Assembly: GCA_002280855.1 (NCBI GenBank)
Contig: NCEU01000001.1
Location: forward strand, 496,001-560,000
DNA from: Sphingomonadales bacterium 32-65-25
Lineage (GTDB): Bacteria; Pseudomonadota; Alphaproteobacteria; Sphingomonadales; Sphingomonadaceae
Direction: 5' to 3'
DNA length: 64,000 bases
Numbering within the stretch: the first letter of the stretch is position 1; every line of letters begins with the position of its first letter. Shown here piece by piece: positions 19,422-28,021 of the stretch. The notes beneath the pieces are model-generated. The model worked only from the letters and a program-made list of their open reading frames with translations. It was not told the DNA's origin and did no database searches. Made by a program: the position numbers and the translations under genes.

Positions 19422-20350
19422 GCAGCAAGCTCCTGCGCCGGCCGTACGCCCAGCAGATGGCAGATGGCGTAAGAAAGTTCAGCGCGGTTCAATGTGTAGA
19501 AATGGAAGTGCCGCACCCCGCCCGCATAAAGCCGGCGCGACATTTCGGCGGCCACGGTGGCGGCGACCAACTGGCGGGCGGCCGGCTTGTCGTCCAGGCC
19601 GTCGAACAGGCGCCCCATCCACTCCGGCAGGTGCGTGCCGCAGCTCACCGCCATCTTCTTCAGGTTGGCATAATTGCTCACCGGCAGGATGCCCGGCACC
19701 AGTTCGATATCGAGTCCGGCAGCGGCCACCTTGTCGCGGAAACGGAAGAACGTATCGGGTTCGAAGAAGAACTGGCTGATCGCCCGCGTCGCGCCGGCAT
19801 CATGCTTGGCCTTCAACGCATCCAGATCGGCGGCCAGGCTGCCGGCTTCCGGGTGGGTTTCGGGATAGCAGCTCACCGAGATTTCGAAATCATGGCGGCG
19901 CTTCAGGGCGGCGACCAATTCAGCGGCGCTGGCATAGCCACCGGGTACCGGCTGGAAGCCGGCCTCGCCGCCCGGCGGGTCACCGCGCAGCGCCACGATA
20001 TGGCGGACCCCGGCGGCCCAATATTCATCAGCGATTCGATCCAGTTCTTCGGCCGTCGCGTTCACGCAGGTGAGGTGCGCGGCGGCCGGGATCGGCGTTT
20101 CCTGCACAATGCGCGCCACCGTGGCGTGGGTTCGTTCCCGGGTCGAGCCGCCTGCGCCATAAGTGACCGACACAAAGCGTGGGGCCAGCGGCACCAATGT
20201 TTCCACGGCCTGCCACAGGCTTTCCTGCATCGCCGGTGTTTTCGGCGGGAAAAACTCAAAGCTCACCGCCAGATCGCCCGGCAGATCGGCAAACAACGGG
20301 CCGTTCAGCGCCCGGGCGGCTTCGGCCATCTGATTGAGAGTCAGGCTCAT
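19418..20350 (-). CDS. metF: 5,10-methylenetetrahydrofolate reductase
   Basis: A 310-residue FAD-dependent reductase that makes 5-methyl-tetrahydrofolate for MetH. Start at 20350 overlaps the stop of the upstream regulator gene by ATGA; a longer frame would run into that gene. Signs: VSFEFFPPKTPAMQESLW with the catalytic Glu region, FVSVTYGAGGSTRERT, HLTCVNAT, VALRGDPPGG, FFEPDTFFRFRD and PGILPVSNYANLKKM. It is the second gene of the methionine operon driven from the palindrome at 21333-21352. Confidence 0.97.
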   Translation of the reverse strand: MSLTLNQMAEAARALNGPLFADLPGDLAVSFEFFPPKTPAMQESLWQAVETLVPLAPRFVSVTYGAGGSTRERTHATVARIVQETPIPAAAHLTCVNATAEELDRIADEYWAAGVRHIVALRGDPPGGEAGFQPVPGGYASAAELVAALKRRHDFEISVSCYPETHPEAGSLAADLDALKAKHDAGATRAISQFFFEPDTFFRFRDKVAAAGLDIELVPGILPVSNYANLKKMAVSCGTHLPEWMGRLFDGLDDKPAARQLVAATVAAEMSRRLYAGGVRHFHFYTLNRAELSYAICHLLGVRPAQELAA

Positions 20351-21306
20351 GCTTCCACCTTTACGGCCGGCTTTGTCGCCAACCACAGTGTCACGCCCAG
20401 TTGATCCGCGGCTTCAGCCGGCAGCCGCCGCGCCACGTCGCCGGCCAAGCCGGCGTCGGCCATCCAGCCCAGCACTGCCTCATCAGCAAAGCCCAGGCGC
20501 AGGTGGCGGCGTTCCACCCGCAATTCTTCGCGGTTGTGCGGCATCAGATCGATCACCAGCAGGCGCCCACCGGGTCGCAGCACACGCGCGGCCTCCGCAA
20601 TGGCGGCGGCGGGATTGTCGGCAAAATGCAGCACCTGATGCAGCACCAGCGTATCGGCGCTCGCGGGGCTGAGCGGCATTTCATACATGTCGCCGGCCTG
20701 CACGCGGGCGCTGGCCAAGCCCACCGCTTCCAGCCGGTTGCGCGCGATGCGCAGCATTTCCGGGTTGCGATCCAGCCCCAGCGCGCTGCGGGCGCGCGGG
20801 CCCAGCAGTTCCACCATGCGCCCGGTGCCGGTGCCAACATCGACCAGATCACCCAGATCGCCGGCCAGCGCGGCCACGATGGCTTGTTCCACCCCAGCCT
20901 CGCGGGTGTGCAGGCTGCGTTCCTGTTCCCATTCGCCGGCGTGGGCGGCAAACCAGCTGTCCACCGCTGCGGCGCGATCGGCACGCACCTGGCCCAACCG
21001 TGTACGATCGCTGGCGCCCAGATCAGCAGCGCCAGGCACCACGGTCGCCAGCGCCTCGATCGCGCTCAATGCCGGGCCGCTGATCGCCGCCGGGCCCAGC
21101 CGCACGAACACCCAGGCGCCTTCGCGCACCCGCTCTACCAAGCCTGATTCGGCCAGAATGCGCAGATGGCGGGACACGCGCGGCTGGCTTTGCTGCAGCA
21201 CCTGGGCAATCTCGCCCACGGCCAGCTCCATGCCCTTCACCAGCAGCAGGATGCGCAGCCGGCTGGGATCACCGATGGCACGGAAGATGGCGAGAAGTGG
21301 CTCCAT
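20347..21306 (-). CDS. ArsR-family regulator fused to SAM-dependent methyltransferase
   Basis: A 319-residue two-domain protein. Residues about 1-90 are an ArsR-type winged helix (AIGDPSRLRILLLVKGMELA, then QQSQPRVSRHLRILAESGLV as the recognition helix). Residues about 130-300 are a class I methyltransferase fold with SAM motif DVGTGTGRMVELL and a VLHQVLHFADNPAAAIAEA segment. The start at 21306 is chosen because the more upstream ATG at 21336 falls inside the palindromic operator. First gene of the metF-metH operon, so it probably senses SAM or S-adenosylhomocysteine and represses the operon, as SahR-type ArsR regulators do (family knowledge plus inference). Confidence 0.92.
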   Translation of the reverse strand: MEPLLAIFRAIGDPSRLRILLLVKGMELAVGEIAQVLQQSQPRVSRHLRILAESGLVERVREGAWVFVRLGPAAISGPALSAIEALATVVPGAADLGASDRTRLGQVRADRAAAVDSWFAAHAGEWEQERSLHTREAGVEQAIVAALAGDLGDLVDVGTGTGRMVELLGPRARSALGLDRNPEMLRIARNRLEAVGLASARVQAGDMYEMPLSPASADTLVLHQVLHFADNPAAAIAEAARVLRPGGRLLVIDLMPHNREELRVERRHLRLGFADEAVLGWMADAGLAGDVARRLPAEAADQLGVTLWLATKPAVKVEA

Positions 21307-21332
21307 GGCGGCTTCTTTACACGCACTTAAAG

Positions 21333-21352
21333 ACATAAAGCAATCTTTATGT
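21333..21352. promoter_or_regulatory. Perfect palindromic operator of the methionine operon
   Basis: ACATAAAG-CAAT-CTTTATGT, perfect 8-bp arms, 27 bp upstream of the ArsR-methyltransferase start and within the shared divergent region with mlaA. Size and position fit an ArsR-dimer site giving autoregulation. Confidence 0.8.
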
Positions 21353-21401
21353 GATGGGTCGCAATTGAATAAGCCGACGCTTCGTGCAAAGCCTCGCGGC
21401 C

Positions 21402-22205
21402 ATGCGCTTCAGCCCCCCACTCGCGCTTGCAGCCCCGCTACTGCTTGGGTTGCTGCTCTCGGCCTGCGCCTCCACCGGCAGCACTGATCTCGCCCGTGCG
21501 GAAGCCGATCCGTGGGAGAAGAGCAACCGCCGCGTCCACGCCTTCAACAAGGGCCTTGATCGCTGGGTGATGAAGCCCGTCACCAGCGGTTATCGCGCCG
21601 TCACCCCCAAACCGGTGCGCACCGCCGTTACCAATGCTTACGGCAATTACGGCGAGCCAGCAAACTTCCTCAACAGCGTGCTGCAGGGCAAATTTGCCCA
21701 AGCCTTCCGCACGCTGGATCGCTTCCTGATCAATTCCACGCTCGGCATCGCCGGCGTAATGGACGTCGCCACCAATCTCGGCCGCCCGCGCGAGGCCGAG
21801 GATTTCGGCCAGACGCTGGCGCGCTGGGGCGTCAAATCCGGGCCCTACATGGTGCTGCCGCTGTTCGGCCCGTCCACCTTGCGCGATGGCATCATGACGC
21901 CGGTGGATTTCTTCGTTGATCCCGCCGATTTCGCCCGCAACGCCTGGCTGCATCCCGGCTGGGGCGTGCGCATCGCTGTGGCCGGCGGGCGCGTCATCAA
22001 TTTCCGCAACCAGCTGATCGAAACCGGGGCGGACAAGTTGCTGGCCGACAGTCTGGATGACTACACGCTGGCCAAATCCGCCTGGCTGCAACGCCGGCGG
22101 CTGCAATTGTTCGATGGCCAGTTGCCCGCCGAGGAAGACCCGTTCGCGGAGCCGGCCGAAGAACCGCCCGCCGAGCCCCCGAAAGCCGAACCGCCTAAGC
22201 CTTGA
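21402..22205 (+). CDS. mlaA: MlaA/VacJ outer-membrane lipoprotein
   Basis: A 267-residue lipoprotein of the Mla phospholipid-transport pathway, which removes mislocalised phospholipids from the outer leaflet of the outer membrane. Signal peptide with lipobox LLSAC, lipidated Cys22. The MlaA signature DPWEKSNRRVHAFNKGLDRW is present, then NFLNSVLQGK, RFLINSTLGIAGVMDVA and GPYMVLPLFGPSTLRDG. The C-terminus is Pro/Glu-rich. A GTG 18 bp upstream in frame is a possible alternative start. It is divergent from the methionine operon and its 3' end overlaps a convergent methyltransferase gene by 11 bp. No other mla genes are in the window. Confidence 0.95.
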   Translation: MRFSPPLALAAPLLLGLLLSACASTGSTDLARAEADPWEKSNRRVHAFNKGLDRWVMKPVTSGYRAVTPKPVRTAVTNAYGNYGEPANFLNSVLQGKFAQAFRTLDRFLINSTLGIAGVMDVATNLGRPREAEDFGQTLARWGVKSGPYMVLPLFGPSTLRDGIMTPVDFFVDPADFARNAWLHPGWGVRIAVAGGRVINFRNQLIETGADKLLADSLDDYTLAKSAWLQRRRLQLFDGQLPAEEDPFAEPAEEPPAEPPKAEPPKP

Positions 22206-22824
22206 TGGCGCTGCCCATCACCAGCGGGGTGAGTTTCTTCAGCGCACCGAACGCATATTCCTCTTCCTGAACCGGCATCGGATCAAGGCGGAAACCGGCA
22301 TCGCGCACCAGCTGCGCTGACGGGCGATTGAGGTTGCAGCCCACGCCCACCACCTTCTGAATGGGGTTCAGCCGCTGCTGCCAGCGCTGCCGATCGGGAT
22401 CGTCGGACAGCACATGTTCCATGAACAGGAAGCGCCCGCCGGGCTTGAGCACCCGCTTCACCTCAGCCAGCACCTGGCCCACATCGCGCACACTGCACAG
22501 CGTGAGGCAGCACACCACGGTGTCGAAGCTGGCATCGGCAAAGGGCAGTTTCTCCCCCGCGCCGGGCACGGATTTGATCGGCACCGGCGAGCCCGCCAGA
22601 TGCGCCGCCGCGCGCCGGTTCATGCCTTCAGATGGCTCCACCACGGTGAGGCTGCTCACCTTGGCGGGATCGTAAAAGGGCAAGGTCGCGCCTGAGCCAA
22701 AGCCGATTTCCAGCACCTCGCCCGTCGCCTGGCTCACCAGCGCCTGGCGCCGCCGCATGATGTTGGGATGGCCCAGCGCCCGGTCGAGCAGCCACGGGAA
22801 GATGGTTTCGGAATAAAGCCCCAT
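22195..22824 (-). CDS. Class I SAM-dependent methyltransferase
   Basis: A 209-residue methyltransferase starting at MGLYSETIFPWLLDRALGHP; an upstream in-frame ATG would add 12 residues without support. SAM motif I is VLEIGFGSGATLPFY, motif II region DTVVCCLTLCSVRDVGQVLAEVKRVLKPGGRFLFMEH. The layout is that of UbiE/METTL7-type enzymes, whose substrates range from quinones to lipids or thiols. It does not clearly belong to any pathway in the window. Confidence 0.88.
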   Translation of the reverse strand: MGLYSETIFPWLLDRALGHPNIMRRRQALVSQATGEVLEIGFGSGATLPFYDPAKVSSLTVVEPSEGMNRRAAAHLAGSPVPIKSVPGAGEKLPFADASFDTVVCCLTLCSVRDVGQVLAEVKRVLKPGGRFLFMEHVLSDDPDRQRWQQRLNPIQKVVGVGCNLNRPSAQLVRDAGFRLDPMPVQEEEYAFGALKKLTPLVMGSAIKA

Positions 22825-22880
22825 GGGTGCGATCGTTGCACGGGGTTGGCGCGCTGCCAAGCCAAGGCTAATGTCAGGTC

Positions 22881-23024
22881 ATGCGGATCATGCTTGCCCT
22901 CGTCGCCCTGTTGCTCGTGTCGTGCAGCAAGGAGGCCGCTGCGCCCGCCGGCAATGAGCAGGCCGTGATCAACAAGGCGAATGCGGATGTGATGGCGGCG
23001 GAGGCGGAGGCGGCCGGAAAGTAG
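22881..23024 (+). CDS. Small 47-residue lipoprotein
   Basis: A short gene: signal peptide MRIMLALVALLLVSC with a lipobox LVSC, then KEAAAPAGNEQAVINKANADV and a Glu/Ala-rich helical tail ending in AAGK. The mature protein would be about 33 residues, lipidated on Cys15. Stop TAG at 23022-23024. It starts 56 bp after the divergent methyltransferase start, and a dispersed hairpin repeat begins 7 bp after its stop. Its function is unknown; entericidin-like or other tiny lipoproteins have comparable size. The clean lipobox and stop placement make a real gene likely. Confidence 0.65.
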   Translation: MRIMLALVALLLVSCSKEAAAPAGNEQAVINKANADVMAAEAEAAGK

Positions 23025-23031
23025 GGTGTGC

Positions 23032-23143
23032 GGGCGCGGCCGGCAGCGGAGCCGCCGAGTCCGCTAAGCGGGGTGAAGGAAGAGCAGAAGGAGCGTGGCG
23101 AAGCCACAATGCCCGCCCCGGACTTGATCCGGGGTCAGACGAA
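23032..23143. repeat. Dispersed modular repeat, copy 2
   Basis: Shares with the 6158-6248 copy a 34-bp block (23032-23065, one mismatch), a GTGGC-GAA-type hairpin module (23091-23107) and a GTCAGACGAA box (23134-23143). It carries an extra insert with a palindrome CCCCGGA-CTTGA-TCCGGGG at 23116-23134, whose core resembles the large inverted repeat at 26897-26993. It lies between the small lipoprotein and groEL, which converge. A second hairpin follows at 23203-23228 (11-bp stem, TTGC loop), just before the groEL stop. Confidence 0.75.
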
Positions 23144-23146
23144 TCA

Positions 23147-23176
23147 AAAAGGGCGGTCCCGAGGGACCGCCCTTTT
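23147..23176. terminator. Bidirectional intrinsic terminator after groEL
   Basis: Perfect 14-bp stem (23147-23160 with 23163-23176) with A and T tails on its ends, so it can stop both groEL and the small lipoprotein gene. It has the same position relative to the repeat as the terminator at 6253-6282. Confidence 0.88.
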
Positions 23177-23239
23177 CGTTCGCTGGCCGGATTTCGCCCG
23201 GTCTGGCGGCAGCTTGCGCTGCCGCCAGCCAACTCAATC

Positions 23240-24916
<1,677 letters not shown>

Positions 24917-24937
24917 TCAGCGATTTGCGATCCGAGA

Positions 24938-25222
24938 TTACATGATCCCGAGAATATCGCTTTCCTTCATGATCAGCAGGTCTTCGCCGTTCAGCTTGAC
25001 CTCGGTGCCCGACCACTTGCCGAACAGGATGCGATCACCGGCCTTCACTTCCAGCGGCGTCACGGTGCCGTTGTCGGCGCGGGCGCCGGTGCCGACGGAG
25101 ACGACTTCGCCTTCCTGCGGCTTTTCCTTGGCGGAATCGGGGATGATGATGCCGCCAGCGGTCTTGGCTTCGGCTTCGACGCGGCGAACCAGCACGCGGT
25201 CATGGAGTGGACGGAATGCCAT
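24938..25222 (-). CDS. groES: Co-chaperonin GroES
   Basis: 94 residues starting [20 protein letters not shown], with the mobile loop [20 protein letters not shown] and the conserved end [14 protein letters not shown]. It caps the GroEL cavity. The start at 25222 matches the family start exactly; the frame extends upstream without homology. A GAGGG ribosome site is present. Confidence 0.99.
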   Translation of the reverse strand: MAFRPLHDRVLVRRVEAEAKTAGGIIIPDSAKEKPQEGEVVSVGTGARADNGTVTPLEVKAGDRILFGKWSGTEVKLNGEDLLIMKESDILGIM

Positions 25223-25267
25223 GTTTCCCTCTTTCGATTTACAGTGTTTGCCAAATTTCGGCCGCTG

Positions 25268-25294
25268 TTGGCACTCACCAGAAGCGAGTGCCAG
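25268..25294. promoter_or_regulatory. CIRCE element (HrcA operator)
   Basis: TTGGCACTC-N9-GAGTGCCAG, a 9-9-9 inverted repeat matching the CIRCE pattern TTAGCACTC-N9-GAGTGCTAA in all core positions with T-to-G and T-to-C changes near the outer ends. It lies 45 bp upstream of groES, so HrcA repression is expected. Confidence 0.93.
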
Positions 25295-25307
25295 CGGCTG
25301 AATTGGC

Positions 25308-25336
25308 ATATGGGTCCGGCCTGCAGAGTCGTCAAG
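25308..25336 (-). promoter_or_regulatory. Heat-shock (RpoH-type) promoter of groESL
   Basis: On the minus strand CTTGACG (25336-25330) and CCCATAT (25314-25308) are separated by 15 bp, close to the sigma-32 consensus CTTGAA / CCCCATNT. Transcription would start near 25300, so the CIRCE element overlaps the initially transcribed region: HrcA repression plus RpoH activation. Confidence 0.65.
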
Positions 25337-25423
25337 GGCCCGCCAACGCGAATGCGGGGCTGTCGCGAGAATGTCATTTTGCCGTCTGGACAAGGCGGCA
25401 CCTTAGCCACCACAACCGCGTGC

Positions 25424-26878
25424 ATGGTTCGCTCGCGTTCTGCCCTCACCTCCGCGCTTTGCGCCGCCCTTTTCCTGGCCGGATGCGGCGGCGGCAGCAG
25501 TGGTGGGGGCAGCAGCAGCGGGCCGATCGCTGTCGCCCCTTCGCCCACGCCCACCCCCACAGCGCAATGCACGCTGCGTGATCGCCAGCTCTGGGCCGAA
25601 GCGCAAATCCGCCAATGGTATCTGTTCCCGGAAGACCTGCCGGCCAGCCTGTCGCCCGATGGCTTTGCCACGGTGCAGGCCTATATCGACGCGCTCACCG
25701 CCACGGCGAGGGCCGCCAACAAGGATCGCTTCTTCACCTACATCACCTCCATCGCCGAGGAGAATGCCTTCTTCTCCTCCGGGCAGACGGCGGCGTTCGG
25801 CATCCGGCTGGAGTATGACAGCACGGCCCGGCGCACCTATATCCTGGATGTGTTCGAAACCGGCCCGGCCTTTGCCGCCGGCTTTGATCGCGGCGCCGAA
25901 ATTCTTGCCATCGGCACCACGCCGGAAAATCTGGTGCCTGTCCCTACCCTGTTCTCGCAAGGCGGCTCCACCGCCGTGTCTGACGCGCTGGGGCCCTCCC
26001 AGGTGGGCGTCACCCGCACCATCCGCTTCACGCTGAACGGCACGGAGCGCACCGTCACCATCACCCGCGCCGAATTCAACATCCCGCCCGTCTCCAGCCG
26101 TTTTGGCGTGCAGACCTATGACCAGCCGGGGCTGGGCCGGGTGGGCTATGTCAATCTGCGCAGCTTCATCAGCACCGCCGAAACCCCGCTGCGCGACGCC
26201 TTCGCCCGCTTCCGCAGCGAAGGCGCCACAAACATCATCGTCGATTTCCGCTACAATGGCGGCGGCCTGGTGCGCCTTGCCGAAGTGATGGGCGACCTGA
26301 TGGGCCAGAACCGCCAGGCCAGCGACGTGTTCAGCTTCACCACGTTCCGCCCATCGAAATCGGCGGAAAACGAGACCCGCCTGTTCCGTTCCGCCGCACA
26401 GGCGGTGGCGCCAGGCAACCTCGCCTTCATCACCACCGATGGCAGCGCCTCGGCCAGCGAACTGGTGATCAATTCGATGCTGCCCTATTTCCAGAACCGA
26501 TTGACGCTGGTGGGGGAAAACACATCGGGCAAGCCGGTGGGCCAGATCGCCGTTGATCGCGCCGCCTGTGATGATCGCTTGCGTATCGTTGCCTTCGCCA
26601 CCCAGAACGCCAGCCGCCAGGGCGATTATTACAATGGCCTGGCACCCTATCTGCCGTCACGCGGCGGGCGCACCTGCGCAGCCAGCGATGATTTCCGGGC
26701 CGTGATGGGCAACCCGGCCGAAGCCTCCACCGCGCGGGCCATCGCATCGTTGCGCGGCGAGAATTGCACCGCTATCGCTGCGGCAGCCGGCGACATCCGA
26801 GAACAATCGCTGGGCCGCCAACCGCTGCTCGCTCGCACGCCCAACGCCGCCCAGCGCGAAATGCCGGGGACGTTCTGA
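25424..26878 (+). CDS. S41 family C-terminal-processing-like peptidase, lipoprotein
   Basis: A 484-residue peptidase with a lipoprotein signal (lipobox LAGC, Cys about 21), a Gly/Ser stretch and a Pro/Thr linker that would tether it in the periplasm. A PDZ-like domain covers about 125-230 (VFETGPAFAAGFDRGAEILAIG), then the catalytic S41 domain. The middle Ser of GSASASE (Ser343) with Lys370 in ENTSGKP keeps the 27-residue spacing seen here by eye. Additional features are RVGYVNLRSFIS and IIVDFRYNGGGLV. It may degrade misfolded or tagged periplasmic proteins. The ATG at 25424 is preferred over an extension into the groESL region. Confidence 0.9.
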   Translation: MVRSRSALTSALCAALFLAGCGGGSSGGGSSSGPIAVAPSPTPTPTAQCTLRDRQLWAEAQIRQWYLFPEDLPASLSPDGFATVQAYIDALTATARAANKDRFFTYITSIAEENAFFSSGQTAAFGIRLEYDSTARRTYILDVFETGPAFAAGFDRGAEILAIGTTPENLVPVPTLFSQGGSTAVSDALGPSQVGVTRTIRFTLNGTERTVTITRAEFNIPPVSSRFGVQTYDQPGLGRVGYVNLRSFISTAETPLRDAFARFRSEGATNIIVDFRYNGGGLVRLAEVMGDLMGQNRQASDVFSFTTFRPSKSAENETRLFRSAAQAVAPGNLAFITTDGSASASELVINSMLPYFQNRLTLVGENTSGKPVGQIAVDRAACDDRLRIVAFATQNASRQGDYYNGLAPYLPSRGGRTCAASDDFRAVMGNPAEASTARAIASLRGENCTAIAAAAGDIREQSLGRQPLLARTPNAAQREMPGTF

Positions 26879-26896
26879 GGGTCGATTGCACCAAAG

Positions 26897-26993
26897 TTGA
26901 ATCGTCGCCCCGGGCTTGACCCGGGGCCCCGCTTTCTTGGCGCAAAAGGAAAAGCGGGGCCCCGGGTCAAGCCCGGGGCGACGAATGATTCAA
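26897..26993. repeat. Large perfect inverted repeat between convergent genes
   Basis: The arms 26903-26935 and 26951-26983 are perfect 33-bp reverse complements with a 15-nt loop, extended by TTGAAT/ATTCAA after a 4-nt insertion on one side. The core GCCCCGGGCTTGACCCGGGG is itself palindromic and matches the CCCCGGACTTGATCCGGGG of the repeat near 23116-23134. The element probably acts as a bidirectional terminator or REP-type structure between the S41 peptidase and the reductase genes. Confidence 0.9.
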
Positions 26994-27010
26994 GTTGAAC
27001 GCAATCGAGA

Positions 27011-28021
27011 CTACAGCTTCAGCAACTGCTTGCCGAAATTCTTGCCTTCGAACAGGCGGCGCAGCGTGGCCGGGCAATTCTCGAACCCATGCGCCACGTC
27101 TTCGGCGGTCTTCAGCTTGCCGGCAGCCATCAGCTTCGCCAGTTCCGCCACGCCCTCGCCATAACGCTTGGCGAAATCGAGGATGATGAACCCCTCCATC
27201 CGCCCGCGCATCACGGTGAGGTTCATGTAGTTCCGCAGGCCCGGTTGGCGATCCTCGGCGGTATCGTTATAGCTGGAAATGCCGCCGCACAGCACGACCC
27301 GCGCCCGAAGCGCCAGATTGGCCAGCGCCGCATCCAATATCTCGCCGCCAACATTTTCAAACACCACGTTCACGCCCTTTGGGGCATGTTCGCGGATCTG
27401 GCGCGCGACATTGCCGGCGCGATAATCGATGCAGGCATCGGCGCCAGCCTGTTCGACCACCCAGTTGCATTTCTCCGCACCGCCGGCGATGCCGACCACC
27501 TTGCAGCCCAATGCTTTCGCCACCTGCACCACCACGCTGCCGGTGGCGCCCGCCGCGCCCGATACCAGCACCGTGTCACCCGCCTTCGGCTGTCCGATTT
27601 CGGTAAGGCCGAACCACGCCGTCAACCCCGTCACCCCGAACACGCCGAGCGCCTGTTCCGGCGTGATCCCGCCGCGCAGCTTGGTCACCGGGCCGGTTTC
27701 GGTGCTGCCATCGCTCAGCGCATGTTCCTGCCAGCCAAAGGTGCCCTGCACCACGTCACCGACCTCGAAACCCGGGTGCTTGCTCGCCACCACCTCGCCA
27801 ATGCCGCCAGCGCGCACCACGCCGCCAATCGGCACAGCCGGCAGGTATGTGTCACCGCCCAGCCAGCCGCGCTGGGTGGGATCGAAGGAGAAATGGGTGA
27901 GCCGAACGAGGAACTGCCCCTCGCCCACCTCCGGCATCGGCACGGTGACCAGATCGAAATCGCTGTCTTTCAGCGGGCCATTCGGGCGGGATTTCAGCAA
28001 CCAGCGGCGTGTCGTCGTCAT
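27011..28021 (-). CDS. NADP-dependent MDR-superfamily oxidoreductase (CurA/PTGR-like)
   Basis: A 336-residue medium-chain dehydrogenase/reductase without zinc ligands. N-terminal catalytic domain reads RRWLLKSRPNGPLKDSDFDL, then GVFGVTGLTAWFGLTEIGQP and the NADP motif SGAAGATGSVVVQVAKALGC. This is the pattern of bacterial CurA-like and prostaglandin-reductase-like ene reductases that reduce alpha-beta unsaturated carbonyls. The last gene of the leftward run from 34597; its start overlaps the DUF853 ATPase gene by ATGA. The large inverted repeat lies 20-110 bp downstream. Confidence 0.93.
   Translation of the reverse strand: MTTTRRWLLKSRPNGPLKDSDFDLVTVPMPEVGEGQFLVRLTHFSFDPTQRGWLGGDTYLPAVPIGGVVRAGGIGEVVASKHPGFEVGDVVQGTFGWQEHALSDGSTETGPVTKLRGGITPEQALGVFGVTGLTAWFGLTEIGQPKAGDTVLVSGAAGATGSVVVQVAKALGCKVVGIAGGAEKCNWVVEQAGADACIDYRAGNVARQIREHAPKGVNVVFENVGGEILDAALANLALRARVVLCGGISSYNDTAEDRQPGLRNYMNLTVMRGRMEGFIILDFAKRYGEGVAELAKLMAAGKLKTAEDVAHGFENCPATLRRLFEGKNFGKQLLKL

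Noticed and set aside
15766..21306. SAM or SAH riboswitch upstream of the methionine operon
   Set aside because: Only 95 bp lie between the regulator start and mlaA, filled by the palindromic operator; no riboswitch-like multi-stem fold fits there.
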